Origin: Rhizomys pruinosus
Lineage: Eukaryota; Chordata; Mammalia; Rodentia; Spalacidae
Reading direction: 5' to 3'
Assembly (NCBI GenBank): GCA_009823505.1
Contig: VZQC01001595.1
Location: 3,113,039 to 3,177,038, forward strand
DNA length: 64,000 nucleotides
The notes below the pieces were generated by a model. That model saw nothing but the letters and a program-made list of their open reading frames with translations. It had not been told where the DNA came from and ran no database searches. Below are positions 32,381 to 43,170 of the stretch, piece after piece. Each line of letters starts with the position of its first letter. Within the stretch, counting starts at the first letter, position 1. The translations under genes were made by a program, and so were the position numbers.

Positions 32381-33080
32381 ACATGAAACAGTGTCTGAAA
32401 GCAAGCCTTGAGATATGATGTCACTCTGTGTATAAAAACAGAATGCTGTGGACAAATAAACGGATTTTTCCTTTTCACCATCGTTTGTGGAGTCCCAAAA
32501 ATCACTAATTTTGTGCGCATGAACTAGACCCTTTTGGTACAGGGCTCAAGGTTGGCTCTAGCAGGTTTTGGCTGGAAAGGGGTCACTCTGCACACTACCA
32601 GCCTGGGAAGCATGTGTTAGTTTGACTAGCTGGTTTTGACTGTACAGAGGCCTACAGCTGGCCACAAGTCTGTGTGAGGGGGAGTCAGGGATCTCCAACA
32701 GTTGGGTTTTATTCAGCCATAGAAGGGCTGTGGACAATGCCTCAGGCCAAGAGCTTGAGTCCTGACAGGTAAGTCTAGCCAGCCTGGGCTGTGGGCTGAG
32801 GGGTGCACTTTAGCTTCAGCTTCCAGTAGAAGCTGCTGGAGGCTTCTTCTCCCCATCCCCCACTGGTTCTGTAGGTGTGGTGAGACCACCTATTGGTGTA
32901 ACAGTGTCACATTTGTGAAGGTAGTAAATAACCATTTATCTGGTGAGACTTAATATTACATTCACAGATGGGTCCCATACCGGGGGCAGTTTTATCAGGG
33001 GCAAGAACCTGTGGCAAGACAGATTATAGGTTATAAGGAAAACTTACTATTATTCTGCTACATGAATGTAGTATTAAACT
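32381..33080 (+). repeat. Diverged LTR-like segment and leader (third occurrence)
   Basis: A TATA-like 'gtataaaaac' (about 32430), AATAAA (about 32455), then 'ttcaccatcgtttgtggagtccc' parallel the block order at 29446-29563. The GC-rich downstream part (32530-32830) has cognate phrases of the 29570-29930 leader ('gaaaggggtcac', 'gcctacagctgg', 'aagtctagccagc'). This suggests the same ERV family, more diverged. Confidence 0.4.
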
Positions 33081-33174
33081 GACTCTTCCTAATGATTTAT
33101 TGTTATTTCTGTAGGCTAATGAATCTTTCAGCTCTTACTAGTGGGTTTTTTTTTCTTTTTCTTCTTTTTCTTGC

Positions 33175-33740
33175 AGTAGATGTTAACACAGAGACCGATA
33201 AGTGGTCAATGAGCAGAGAACAACACATTGCAGAGATCTCAGCCTTAAATGGGACACCTAGGTTCAGCAATGACTGTGGAAGAGGGAGTAAATTGATTTT
33301 AAGATCCAGTGGTGTTTGACTACTACGAAGAAACAGCAGTTCTGTTGCACATATGAACTCACAGCACTTGTGACAGCAAGTATAAACACCCGAAAGCTCA
33401 GGTCAGACCAAATCTAAGACTAGAGGGGCAGAGCTAGGTAAAATGTCTCATCCTTAACTGAGGAACTGTTGGTAACCTATAGCTTCTGGGAAAGGGAGAA
33501 TCACATTTTTTAAGGGTGTGATACCAACTAGTTTGAATAAGCTCCTTGGGACAGACCCACATCCAAGAACTTTTGGGGACAAACTAGAACTGATAGGCCT
33601 TAGAAAAAATAATTTTAGAGAACACGAATGAGGGAAAACTAAATTTAGGGGTGGAGATGAGTAAAGTTCTGAATATGATAAAACTATGTTGTCTTAATTC
33701 TCAAAAACCCTTTAAAATTTTTAAATAATGGAACTTTAAA
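33175..33740 (+). repeat. Old rodent L1-type 3' UTR
   Basis: Block order ('gtggtcaatgagcagagaa', 'ccttaaatgggacacct', 'gactgtggaagaggg', 'gaactcacagca', 'aagggtgtgat', 'atgataaaactatgttgtc...attctcaaa') fits an old rodent L1-family 3' UTR as I recall it. No ORF2 is attached. Confidence 0.5.
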
Positions 33741-34137
33741 TAAAAAATGTGTTTAGTATGGAAACTTTCATATAAAACATAACTATAATGTGCACACAGT
33801 GGTAGCAGCATCTGTTTATTGATGAGTCTAGATCCTGAGTAATCCAAGGACTGAACCCCAGTGGGAACTTTGTCAGTGTCAAAACTTGTTAATGATTGCT
33901 GACAAATTAGCGTGGAAGCTTAGACACTAGTTTTATGTTGACAACTTGTGAAAGCTAAACATATGGTAACTTTGACATTATCTAAATTTCTTCACAAGGG
34001 CTGTTTCACTTTGATATGAAGTAAAATCTATTTCAATGAAGTTTAGACAGTACAAATAGACAGTTTCAGTTTCTTTCAATATGTTATTTTTGCCATTATT
34101 ATTTAAATATCACTTTCTACAATAGAATAAGTGTAAA
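33741..34137. other. No gene or repeat recognised
   Basis: Nothing supported. Confidence 0.4.
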
Positions 34138-34456
34138 GTTATAAAAAGGCCATGCACACCCAGCCCCCAGATAAAAAGGCACATGAGGCTTAAGTCATTC
34201 CAGGAACATGATTTACTTCCATGTGGGACTGTCAGGTTGGGCCACCTGCAGACGCGCGGGGGAACAGAGCAGCATGGCAGGGGCAAAGGCAGGGGCAGTG
34301 GCAGGACCAGGGGCAAAATGGAGGCCGGGGTTCACCCATTTATAACCATGATGTGGACCTCAGGTAGAGGGAAAGAGGTCAGAAGATTGACAGCTTCTGG
34401 AGGAAGTGGGTGTCTGTGTACCCCTTGGGATTCTTGGAAACCCAGACCTAGCATTC
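34138..34456 (+). repeat. Unclassified duplicated repeat, copy A
   Basis: From 'ttataaaaaggcc' through 'agcccccagataaaaaggcacatgag', 'gatttacttccatgtgggactg' and a GGGGCA-rich stretch to 'gattcttggaaacccagacctag'. It matches copy B at 37443-37812 apart from a B1 insertion in B and about 70 extra bases in A before the last block. No coding function recognised. Confidence 0.65.
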
Positions 34457-35418
34457 CCCAGCCTTTTGCTTATGATCAGGAAATGGGATGCTGTTCTCTC
34501 TTTTGTATCTGCTTCAGAGTTGATGGGGGGCAAAGTCTTGGTGGAACAGCTGTCAGGCTGGAGGGTGAGTATCTGGTTTCTCATTTTTGGCTGATCTAGG
34601 TGTTCTGCCTGGTGGTTTTGGTCCAGATTGAAATGGCCAGTACTTAGAGGATGTTCACTCTGCAACTGAAAAGACAAGCTGGCTGAGACTTATATGAATA
34701 TACCAGTGCAGGGACTTCACAGTACCAACAGGGGGCTTCTGGGTGCATTAGCAATTGGAGGGTCCCTGTCTAGGGTCTGCAGAGGGAGAGAGGACTTGTA
34801 CCCTGGTTTGAGGAACTGGAAAAATACATTTTAGTACATAGAGCTCTAGAATGAGGGCCAACATAACCATTAGAATATAAAAGGTGTTATTTTCTGGCAT
34901 GGCACATTAAATCTGCCACCTATCTCTGAGATATTTTCTAACTTGGCACAGTAGGTTCCTAACTTGGCACAGTAAGTCTCATACCTATCTTTCTGGTAAT
35001 AAGTTCTTTAATTTTCTCTTCTTTTGATTAAAGTTTCCTGTTGGGGTGTTTAAAACCACACAGTTGGCTCAGATAAATGAGGTTAGTTTTGGTGTTAAGG
35101 TCAGTTGAGGTTTTGGTCCTCGGGGAGTCACCTCAGGCCTTGCACCTGGCTCTCTTCACCAGCTCCATTTATGTGAGGACAAAGTCAGTCCTTTGAAGCA
35201 TGAGGAGTTTCTCCTCTATATGGACCTTCCTCCCTTGACTGGACACTGGCTCGATGAAGTCCTTTTAAGTGAATCTCCAAGACCTCCCTGGCCCAGGATG
35301 ACTGGTGACTCAACTGCCACAGGACATGTACAAAAGTACCGATGCAGGACCCTGGGACCCAAGTCGACCTCAGAAGGTAGGATCCAAAATATTGTACCTT
35401 CGAATCCCTCTTGCCAAA
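34457..35418. other. Unassigned sequence
   Basis: Moderate GC. Contains a short direct repeat ('taacttggcacagta' twice, about 34937-34972). A 106-codon frame at 35193 runs into the following B1 and has no recognised domain. May belong to the same unclassified repeat as copy A. Confidence 0.35.
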
Positions 35419-35430
35419 TCAGATTGGAGT

Positions 35431-35598
35431 ATTATTATTATTATTTTATTATTTTTGTCTTTTTGAGACAGGGTCTCCCTGTAGTCCCAGATGTCCTGGA
35501 ACTCACTCTGTAGACCAGGCTGGCCTTGAACTCACAAAGATCCACCTGCCTCTGCCTCCCGAGTGCTAGGATTAAAGGCATGCGCCACCACACCCAGC
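35431..35598 (-). repeat. B1 SINE, antisense, with TSD
   Basis: Complete antisense B1 with an (ATT)n tail, flanked by TCAGATTGGAGT at 35419-35430 and 35599-35610 (perfect). Confidence 0.97.
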
Positions 35599-35610
35599 TC
35601 AGATTGGAGT

Positions 35611-36254
35611 TTTAAGTGTGGTTGTTAAGCCTCCAAGAGGATTATTTGAATGAATTTGGTACTTTAATTACCATATAACTCCTAAGTAAAGCTTGAACAT
35701 TGACTTAAGCACTATTAATAAGTTCTTAATTGCTGTGGCAAAAATATTCTGACTAATAATAAAAGCTCATGGTAGGAGCCTGGTAGTAGTAGCTATAGCA
35801 CAGGCTAGGAAAGGATACTACTTACTGGCTTATGTTGCTGGCTCATGTTCAGCCTATTGTATACAATATAGAAATATCTGACCAAGAATGGCATCACCCA
35901 CAATGGGCACAGGCCAGTCCAATGAGGTTTCTCAGCTCAGGGGTATCTAGTTGACATTAGGTCATTTAGGCACTCAAAGTACAAGGAATTTAAACCATGA
36001 AAGGTAAAAAGTTCTAACATAGCCCATGAAACAAACCCAAGATAATAAAGAGGTTAAAACCAGTACCTTCTCAAATGAAGGCCATGTCACTTGTCCCCAG
36101 ATTTTGCATTATAGCTTTGAGAAGGAAAAGGAAGGGGCAGGGGAGGGAGCATTGTCACATACCAACAGCAGATAGGAAATACTTAGGGTTCACTCAAATT
36201 GGTTACCTCCAGACTGTCCATGTGGTCACCAGAAGTGAAACCTAATTTTCTTAA
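35611..36254. other. No gene or repeat recognised
   Basis: Nothing supported. Confidence 0.4.
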
Positions 36255-36270
36255 AAATATTAAAAGTATT

Positions 36271-36419
36271 GCTGGGCGTGGTGGCACACACCTTTAATCC
36301 TAGCACTCGGGAGGAAGAGATAGGCGGATCTTTGTGAGTTCAAGGCCAGCCTGGTCTACAGAGTGAGTTCCAGGACAGCTGGGGCTACAGGGAGACCCTG
36401 TTTCGAAAAGACCAAAAAA
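36271..36419 (+). repeat. B1 SINE, sense, with TSD
   Basis: Complete B1 from 'gctgggcgtggtggc' to the A tail, flanked by AAATATTAAAAGTATT at 36255-36270 and 36420-36435 (16 bases, perfect). Confidence 0.97.
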
Positions 36420-36442
36420 AAATATTAAAAGTATTAAAAATA

Positions 36443-36695
36443 GGGCTGGAGAGATGGCCTAGCAGTTAAGAGCGCCGACTGCTCTTACAGAGGACCCAGG
36501 TTCAATCCTCAGCTCCGACACTGTGGCTGAGAACCGTCTGAAACTCCAATTCCAGGAGAACTCCAGTTCCAGGGGAATCCAAAACTCTCATCTCACCTCT
36601 GCGGCATTGCACGACACGGGTGCACAAACTTGCATGCAGACAGTACATTCATACACATACAGAAATAAATAAAATTTAAAAAAAATTTAAAAATA
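36443..36695 (+). repeat. B2-type SINE, sense, with TSD
   Basis: Complete element flanked by GTATTAAAAATA at 36431-36442 and 36696-36707. Its left duplication overlaps the right duplication of the upstream B1, so the two inserted at almost the same place. Confidence 0.97.
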
Positions 36696-36778
36696 GTATT
36701 AAAAATATTAAAAATAACATGTGCAAAGTATAACATATATAAAACAATTTTAGTAGGCATGGATATATTATATAGATA

Positions 36779-36800
36779 TTATATATATATATAATATCAG

Positions 36801-36831
<31 letters not shown>

Positions 36832-36832
36832 C
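36779..36832. repeat. (TA)n and poly(T) tract
   Basis: Alternating TA followed by about 22 T residues; the poly(T) may mark an antisense retroposon whose body (36833 onward) I cannot identify. Confidence 0.8.
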
Positions 36833-37442
36833 TTGAGGCTGCAACAAGGTACATAGTACCTGGTAGTTGGAACACAATTTCTTGTATAGGCCATAATTAC
36901 ATTAAAGAATTTCTTTAAAAATGAACAGTACTTCATGCATACTGGGGTGGGGAAGGGAAGCAAAGCAGCTCTGAGCAGGAAGAACAGGTTAGGAAAACTC
37001 AGCCTCAAAAGTACTTTTGAGTGTTAAGGAAGTGTCCTTTCATAAACTCAGAAGTACGGAAAGGGGAACTACATGCCTGTGGGCTTAGCGTCCCAAGTCC
37101 ATGGGGGAGGTCAATTATGGAATAGGACCCTAGGGTCTACAATTTCGCCAGAGATGGTTTGGAGTGTGGCAGGCACTAGAACCCAGTGAAATAGCCTCCA
37201 AATCTCAGTGGGTTCAAAACAGCTGGCTAAGGCTGAGAGGGGAAGCGGAGAGAGAATAGAGAAAGCATAAGGGCCAGAAGTGGGGGTAGAGACAGAGAGA
37301 GAGAGAGAGAGAGAGAGGAATGAAGAAGAGTGCAGGAGAGAAGAGTGGTATCTCATTGTGAAATGTGGAAGCTGGTTGTCCGGAGAAATATGCGGGGGGC
37401 GGCTGGGAGAGGGTGAATTGGCAATCCGAGTCCATGGCACCA
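36833..37442. other. Unassigned; contains (GA)n at 37290-37316
   Basis: Moderate GC with a GA microsatellite. Frames across it are low-complexity (Glu/Arg or Ser/Leu). It may be upstream sequence of repeat copy B. Confidence 0.4.
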
Positions 37443-37812
37443 GAATGTTAGGTTATGAAAAGGCCCTGCAACCCCAGCCCCCAGATAAAAAGGCACATGA
37501 GGAGCCGGGCATGTGCCAGCCTGGTCTACAGAGTGAGTTCCAGGACAGCTGGGACTAAAGGGAGACTCTGTCTCGAAAAGACCAAAATAAATAAATAAAT
37601 AAATAAATAGGCACATGATGCTTAAGTCACTCCAGTAACATGATTTACTTCCATGTGGGACTGCCGGCTTGAGCCACCTGCAAACACGTGTTGGAGCAGA
37701 GTAGCATGCAGGGGGGGCAAAGGTAGGAGCAGGGGCAGGGGCAAAATGGTGTCTGGGGTCCACCCATTTACAGCCATGGGGCGAGATTCTGGGAAACCGA
37801 GACCTAACAAAA
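37443..37812 (+). repeat. Unclassified duplicated repeat, copy B
   Basis: Matches copy A (34138-34456). It is interrupted by a B1 fragment at about 37506-37610 that duplicated the host bases GGCACATGA on both sides. The last block 'gattctgggaaaccgagacctaac' follows directly, without the extra segment seen in copy A. Confidence 0.65.
37506..37610 (+). repeat. B1 fragment inside copy B
   Basis: The 3' half of B1 ('gccagcctggtctacagagtgagttcc' to 'ctcgaaaagaccaaaa') plus an (AAAT)n tail, bracketed by GGCACATGA repeats. Copy A lacks it, which confirms a later insertion. Confidence 0.9.
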
Positions 37813-37856
37813 AGGAAATCTGGAAAACATTGGATAAACTTAAATATGACATTTGA

Positions 37857-38584
37857 TTTTTTTAATTATTTTATTGATGCTTTGTGCATTTCATACATTT
37901 TTCCAATTCATTTCAGGCTATTTCCCTTTCCCCTCCAACCACCCCACCCCATCCAGATCATGCATTCTTCTGCCATAACTGTCCGCACTTTCTCTCTCAG
38001 TTTTTTTTTTTTTTTCATTTTTAGCTATAAGTGATAATCCATGAGTACAAGCATCCTTCATGCAAAACCTATCTGCAGGCTGTTGTGCCCAAACACCTAC
38101 AGCCCCACCATCCAGTGGGGGGTGACAGGTTGTTTGTTCAATCAAGTTGATCAAATGAGTGTCCAGACTACATTGCTGTAGTTTCACCATTCACCCCAAT
38201 CGCAGCCCTTACATTCTACCACGCCCCCTCTTCCGCAGGTTGTTCCCTAGGCTTAGAAAAGGGGCACAGGTGGATGAGAGGTAAAACAGTCCACTCTCTC
38301 TGGAGCTGTTGACTTGGACTCTGGTCAATTCTGGCTGTTTCCTTTCATGGGCTGACAGTTTGTCCAGGAATAACCTTTCGATCCTACTAATGAAGAACAA
38401 GCAATTAGATATATAGGTATTTAAGCAGCACTAATAGTTATGGTAGGTTACTTTAGCATAGACACATGTTTGGATATGTTAATCCATGAATTACAATTTT
38501 CCCCCCTGTTAAATATGACAGGGTCTTACTGTGGCTTATTACATCTCCTAACCTGTAGAGGATGTAAGCTTGTGGCATCAGCCA
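37857..38584 (-). mobile_element. ~735-bp repeat with L1-like 3' tail, copy 2
   Basis: Same content and same 5' end (GGCTGATGCCAC on the minus strand) as copy 1 at 20625-21366. The right flank begins ATTGATTTTTAAAATT and the left edge reads ATTTGATTTTTTTAATT, a plausible target duplication typical of L1-mediated insertion. Its frames, such as the 63-codon one starting MFFISRIER, have cognates in copy 1 but no recognised domain. Confidence 0.75.
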
Positions 38585-38600
38585 TTGATTTTTAAAATTT

Positions 38601-39412
38601 GCCTTAGGAGGTGGGCTTTTTGTACAACCTGGGGGAAGTGTGACTTCAAGTATATGCATTATTCATAACATTCTCAGCTGAAGCATCTATTTCAAAGAGA
38701 GTGGTGCCTAGCACATCACCATTAGTGACACCTTAAGGGGGATCAAACCTGAGAGGTTGCTGTCAACTTGTTTGTTACCCTGCAAGACACCTGATATCAC
38801 ACAGTATGGTCAAGATGGCAAGTCACTATTAAAATAATAACATATCTTCTTTGCATGGATTGTCACTGTGAAAACACAGAGTGACCTGTGCATACATAGG
38901 GCGTCTTGGAACAGATGAGATTGGTAGTGGTGTGAAAGGTGACTGCAGAGCATAGATTTTGCTTTCTCAAGGGTATTGCATATTACATAATTTTGAATGC
39001 TATAAATGAAACCTGAATTTTACCTCTGCTGAATATACAAAATAAGCATTGGCTGTTACTTTCAATGAAACAGAAAATGTAGATAAGCCAAGAAAAATGT
39101 ATAGTGTGTATGCATACAAATACATTCATACAGAGAATGAGAGACATTAATACAATCAAATCATCAGGAAATATCAAAATAATGTTAAAATTGTATTTTT
39201 GAGAAAAATATTCAGAAATAATAGCAATTATAAATGAATATATCTACAATAAACTAATTTCATTTCATTCTAGATACCTCCACACTCACCCTTTTTTTTA
39301 TTATGTTCTTGACATACTGTAATCATACATGTATTGGAGAAATGATGTTATGATTTTAATATAATTTTGAATAATCGAATTAATTATTTCCTTCCCTGCA
39401 ATTCCATGTAGC
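38601..39412. other. No gene or repeat recognised
   Basis: AT-rich, nothing supported. Confidence 0.4.
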
Positions 39413-39518
39413 TTTCATGTCCGTAAGTGCACCCATGTCCTTATGGTGCTTAGATTTGGAGATGGGTCCTCTGCAAGAGCAGCCAGTGATCTTAACCACT
39501 GAACCACCTCCCCATCCC
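39413..39518 (-). repeat. B2-type SINE fragment, antisense
   Basis: Only the head part is clear ('gggtcctctgcaagagcagcc', 'cttaaccactgaaccacc'); the tail is missing. Confidence 0.7.
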
Positions 39519-39614
39519 CACACATGCACTTAAAAATTTACTGTATGTGCATTTTTCGATATGACCTCAAACTAACACTTTTCCTTCTGTTTCTGCATAA
39601 TTTCTAAGCATTAC

Positions 39615-40022
39615 TGTGCTGGATAGCTTTAGTGTCAACTTGACACACCTGGGTTGAGGGAGCCTCAATTGGGGAACTGGCTCCATTGGACTGGCCTGCG
39701 GCCACATCTGTGGAGTATTGTCTTGATTGTCGAGCAATGTGGGAGGGCCCAGCCCACTGTGAGTAGTGCCACCCTGGGCAGGTTGTTGTGTACCATATAA
39801 GAAGGAAGGCTGGGCATGAGCCAGGGGAGCAAGCCAGTGAACAGCATCCCCCCATGGCCTGTGCTTCAGCTCCTGCCTCCAGGTTCCTGCCCTGAGTTCC
39901 TGCCTTGGGCTCCCTGAGTGATGAACTGTGACCCAGGAGATGTAAGCTGAATAAACCCTTTCCTCCCCAAGTTGGTATCAGTCAGAGTGTTTTGTCACAG
40001 CAATGGAACACAAACTAGAACA
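39615..40022 (+). repeat. 5' LTR of the short LTR element
   Basis: TG...CA ends. A TATAA at 39796-39800 and an AATAAA at 39950-39955 mark U3/R. The following bases 'ttggtaccagagag' are where the primer binding site should be, but I could not match a tRNA. Confidence 0.92.
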
Positions 40023-41183
40023 GAAATTGGTACCAGAGAGTGTGCTATTGCTTGTGACAGACCTGACCTTGGTGTTTTGGGGAAGGATTGAGGAACGATT
40101 TGGAACTTTGGGCTAGGAAAATCATTGAATGCCTAAAGATCGTTGCTGCGGAACATGGAACAGTTTTGCTGAAAGAGTTGTAGATGATGGAGGCCTGGCT
40201 TGTGAAATTTCAAAGGGAAGCAGAGATCATCAGGACTGTTTAATATGTGGGTTCTGGTCAGCTGGGGCTGAAGAATCAGCTGTAAGTAACAAGAGACCAG
40301 AACATGAAGTAAATCATTTGTTGTACTGGGACAATTGATGCTGGTTAGCTGGGGCTGAAAAATCAGATGTAAGTAACAAGAGACCAGCATCACTGTGGCG
40401 AAATCTTCTGGGAAGAATTTCTTCAGGGTCAGCACACAGAAGCTGTGATCCATAAGGGGCCTGAGCCTCCATTTCAAGCCAGAAGCAGGACTTGGTAGTG
40501 CGTAAGAGTCTCCTATATGGTTCTGGTGTTGAAATTTGAGGGGGTCACAGAGAGCAGCTGAGGCTTGGCACTGTGGTCAGGAAAGACCATTGGTGGAAGT
40601 GCACCTCGGTTTCAGTGAAGACCCCAGGATTGCAGGGGTCATGGAGAGAAGCTGAGGCTTTGCACCAGGAGAGGCCAGAAGAGACCATTGGCGAAGGTGC
40701 TGCCTCAGTTTCAGTGGCAACCCCAGTTTTTTGGAGATGCCAGGACCGTGGGACGACCACCAAGAGCAGCAGCAGGTATGGAATGGAGTCAACCTGGGTC
40801 TGAGAGATGAGCTGTGTGTGCCACAGACAGCAGAGTTGTAAGGGGAGCTGCTGAAACCCTTCAGAGCCCAGAAGATCATGAGTGAGTCCCAGGTGTCCAG
40901 CCTTGAGCTACTTTGCTGGACTTAGGTTTTGTTTGAGTGTGCCTGATTTTTCCCTTTGAAATAAGACAGTACTTGTTTTGGATTTTACAGCAGCCCACAA
41001 TTAAGAGACTTTTAACAGACTGTGAACTTTTAAGTGTTTGGATATTTTAAGGACTGTGGGGCTTTTAAGGTTGTACTGTCTTAGGTTGTGATTCATGTTA
41101 ACATCATACTTTGGTGATAAGAACTGGAAAGGTGGTGGTTTAATAGTGATGTGTTTTGTGTGTCAAGTTGACAAGGGGTCAAT
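40023..41183 (+). other. Non-coding interior of the LTR element
   Basis: Two internal direct duplications: one of about 50 bases (40253-40303 and 40340-40390, 'agctggggctga.gaatcag.tgtaagtaacaagagaccag') and one of about 85 bases (40560-40645 and 40648-40735, 'gaggctt.gcac...agaccattgg...cagtttcagtg'). No open frame with recognised similarity. Confidence 0.75.
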
Positions 41184-41591
41184 TGTGCTGGATAGCTTTA
41201 GTGTCAACTTGACACACCTGGGTTGAGGGAGCCTCAATTGGGGAATTGGCTCCATTGGATTGGCCTGTGGCCACATCTGTGGAGTATTGTCTTGATTGTC
41301 GAGCAGTGTGGGAGGGCCCAGCCCACAATGAGTGGTGCCACCCTGGGCAGGTTGTTGTGTACCATATAAGAAGGAAGGCTGGGTATGAGCCGGGGGAGCA
41401 AGCCAGTGAACAGCATTCTTCCATGGCTTGTGCTTTAGCTCCTGCCTCCAGGTTCCTGCCCTGAGTTCCTGTCTTGGGCTCCCTGAGTGATGAACTGTGA
41501 CCCAGGATAGGTAAGCTGAATAAACCCTTTCCTCTCCAAGTTGGTGTTGGTCAGAGTGTTTTGTCACAGCAATGGAGGATGAACTAGGACA
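41184..41591 (+). repeat. 3' LTR of the short LTR element
   Basis: Same length as the 5' LTR, with most differences being C/T and A/G transitions. Preceded by a weak purine tract (acaaggggtc). Confidence 0.92.
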
Positions 41592-41704
41592 ATTACTTAT
41601 CTCTCCTCTCACTCTCCCTCAATAACCCCCTCTACTCCCTCCCATTTAATGTAACCTCGCTTCTCCTCCATTTCTACTTTAATAACACCTGTCTCCCCTT
41701 TTCT

Positions 41705-41885
41705 TTTTTTCTTTTTTTCTTTTTTTTTTTTTTTTTTGTCTCTTAGAGACAGGGTCTCCCTGTAGCCCCAGCTGGCCTGGAACTCTCTTAGTAGAGCAGA
41801 CTGTCCTTGAACTCACAAAGATCCGCCTGTCTCTGCCTCCTGAGTGCTAGGATTAAAGGCGTGCACCACCACATCCGGCTCACTA
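41705..41885 (-). repeat. B1 SINE, antisense, with TSD
   Basis: Poly(T) and complete antisense B1 flanked by TCCCCTTTTCT at 41694-41704 and 41886-41896. Confidence 0.95.
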
Positions 41886-41910
41886 TCCCCTTTTCTATAG
41901 AGCACTTTTT

Positions 41911-42066
41911 TTTTTTTTTTTGTCTTTTCGAGACAGGGTCTCCCTGTAACCCCAGCTGTCCTGGAACTCACTCTGTAGACCAGGCTGGCCTTGAACTCAC
42001 AAAGATCCACCTGCCTCTGCCTCCCGAGTGCTAGGATTAAAGGCGTGTGCCACCACACCCGGCCCA
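41911..42066 (-). repeat. B1 SINE, antisense, with TSD
   Basis: Complete antisense B1 flanked by CTATAGAGCACTTTTT at 41895-41910 and 42067-42082 (16 bases, perfect). It inserted immediately next to the previous B1. Confidence 0.97.
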
Positions 42067-42330
42067 CTATAGAGCACTTTTTCCCCATTGATCCATTCCC
42101 ATGTTTCCTTTCCATTTTTTGAGCTCTTACAGTTAAATCAGCATCTATACTCCCATCTAGAGATTTGGTGCCAAGATCCACAAGCGATGGAGAATATATG
42201 TCACTTATTTTTCTGCATCTTTGTTACATCACTTAGTATAACAGCTTTAGCTATATTGGTTTACCTACCAATTTCATGATTTCATTTTTAATACTACCCG
42301 TAGAACTCCATTGCACAAATGAATCATTGG

Positions 42331-43170
42331 TTAAATTACCGAGAGCTGGACCCTGCATGCAATGGCACTAACCTGCTGGCCAAGAGATGCCCACTTGTGC
42401 AATATTGGCACGAGAGTTTATGAGGATAACTAACTGCTTTCTGATTAGACTCCAGGCCTGGTCTTTGGGAGTGAACACATACCAGGTACTTTCAACCTAG
42501 TCAAAGATTAATTCTGGTAAATAACCAGGCCATAGTGGAAAATGTTCTACTAATCTTTACTAAATGGACATATAGTCTCCTAATATTTATGCTGAAGCCC
42601 CTATAGTGATGTAGTTCTCAGACTGGGTAAGAAAACCTTCTTTTTTACATGGGGTAATGCTTCTTTCAGAGTTATAACTTGTCAAAATGCTAAGAACAGA
42701 TGACTAGTGATTAATCAGGCCTATACAGGGCCCTATATCGAAGGGTAAGAAAACACACAAAAAAGAGAGCAGAGAGAATTGTATCAGAAAATGCAAAATG
42801 GTAAAAATTATGTATTAAGTAAAGAAACAATGGAAACAAGGGAGAGTAGGGGACAAAGGGAGAATAAGATGAATGGATGAAATGAAAAAGAATGATGAAA
42901 AAATAGATTCCAAAGTGAGGAATGCAGTTTTGATCAAGAAAAAGTTGAGTAAGAAAACACAGCATTTCAATTTAAAGAGAAAAGAATGTCTTTACAACAA
43001 ATGGTTCTGTAATAATCAGATATTGTTTTCAAAATAAATTTAAAGAGCTTTTATAGGACATTTAAATAAATCTTTATAGTATATCATAAAATCATTCAAG
43101 GTATATCATAACTCTAAATACAAATTTGCTCATAAAGCTCCTGGAAATAGAAGACTTTTCATGCCTAAAG
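42331..43170. other. No gene or clear repeat
   Basis: AT-rich; possibly decayed L1 but without a block I can place. Confidence 0.35.

Larger units (their letters stand above)
39615..41591 (+). mobile_element. Complete non-autonomous LTR retrotransposon
   Basis: Two 408-base LTRs flank a 1.16-kb interior. Both LTRs start TGTGCTGG and end ACA. The 5-base target duplication ATTAC sits at 39610-39614 and 41592-41596. The interior has no gag, pol or env similarity, so it depended on another element's proteins. About 26 of 408 LTR positions differ by my count, so it is not very recent. The LTR resembles, from memory, a rodent ERV2-related medium-reiteration LTR family (RMER17-like); that name is unverified. 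Confidence 0.93.
41597..42330 (-). repeat. L1 3' end, antisense, hosting two B1s
   Basis: A pyrimidine-rich tract (the complement of an L1 3' UTR purine tract) at 41597-41700 and 42080-42115 leads to 'gagatttggtgccaagatccac', 'tttaccta', 'actccattgcacaaat' (the end of ORF2). The same order appears at 49140-49640. The LTR element at 39615 also inserted into or beside it. Confidence 0.65.

Noticed and set aside
34183..34599. 138-codon open frame
   Set aside because: Lies across the unclassified repeat copy A with its GGGGCA-rich stretch. The cognate region in copy B is broken, and no domain is recognised.
36676..37008. 110-codon minus-strand frame
   Set aside because: Much of it is translated poly(A)/(TA)n, and the rest shows no domain.
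40133..40477. 114-codon frame on the minus strand in the LTR element interior
   Set aside because: It arises from the internal 50-base duplication, is antisense to the element, and has no similarity to retroviral proteins.
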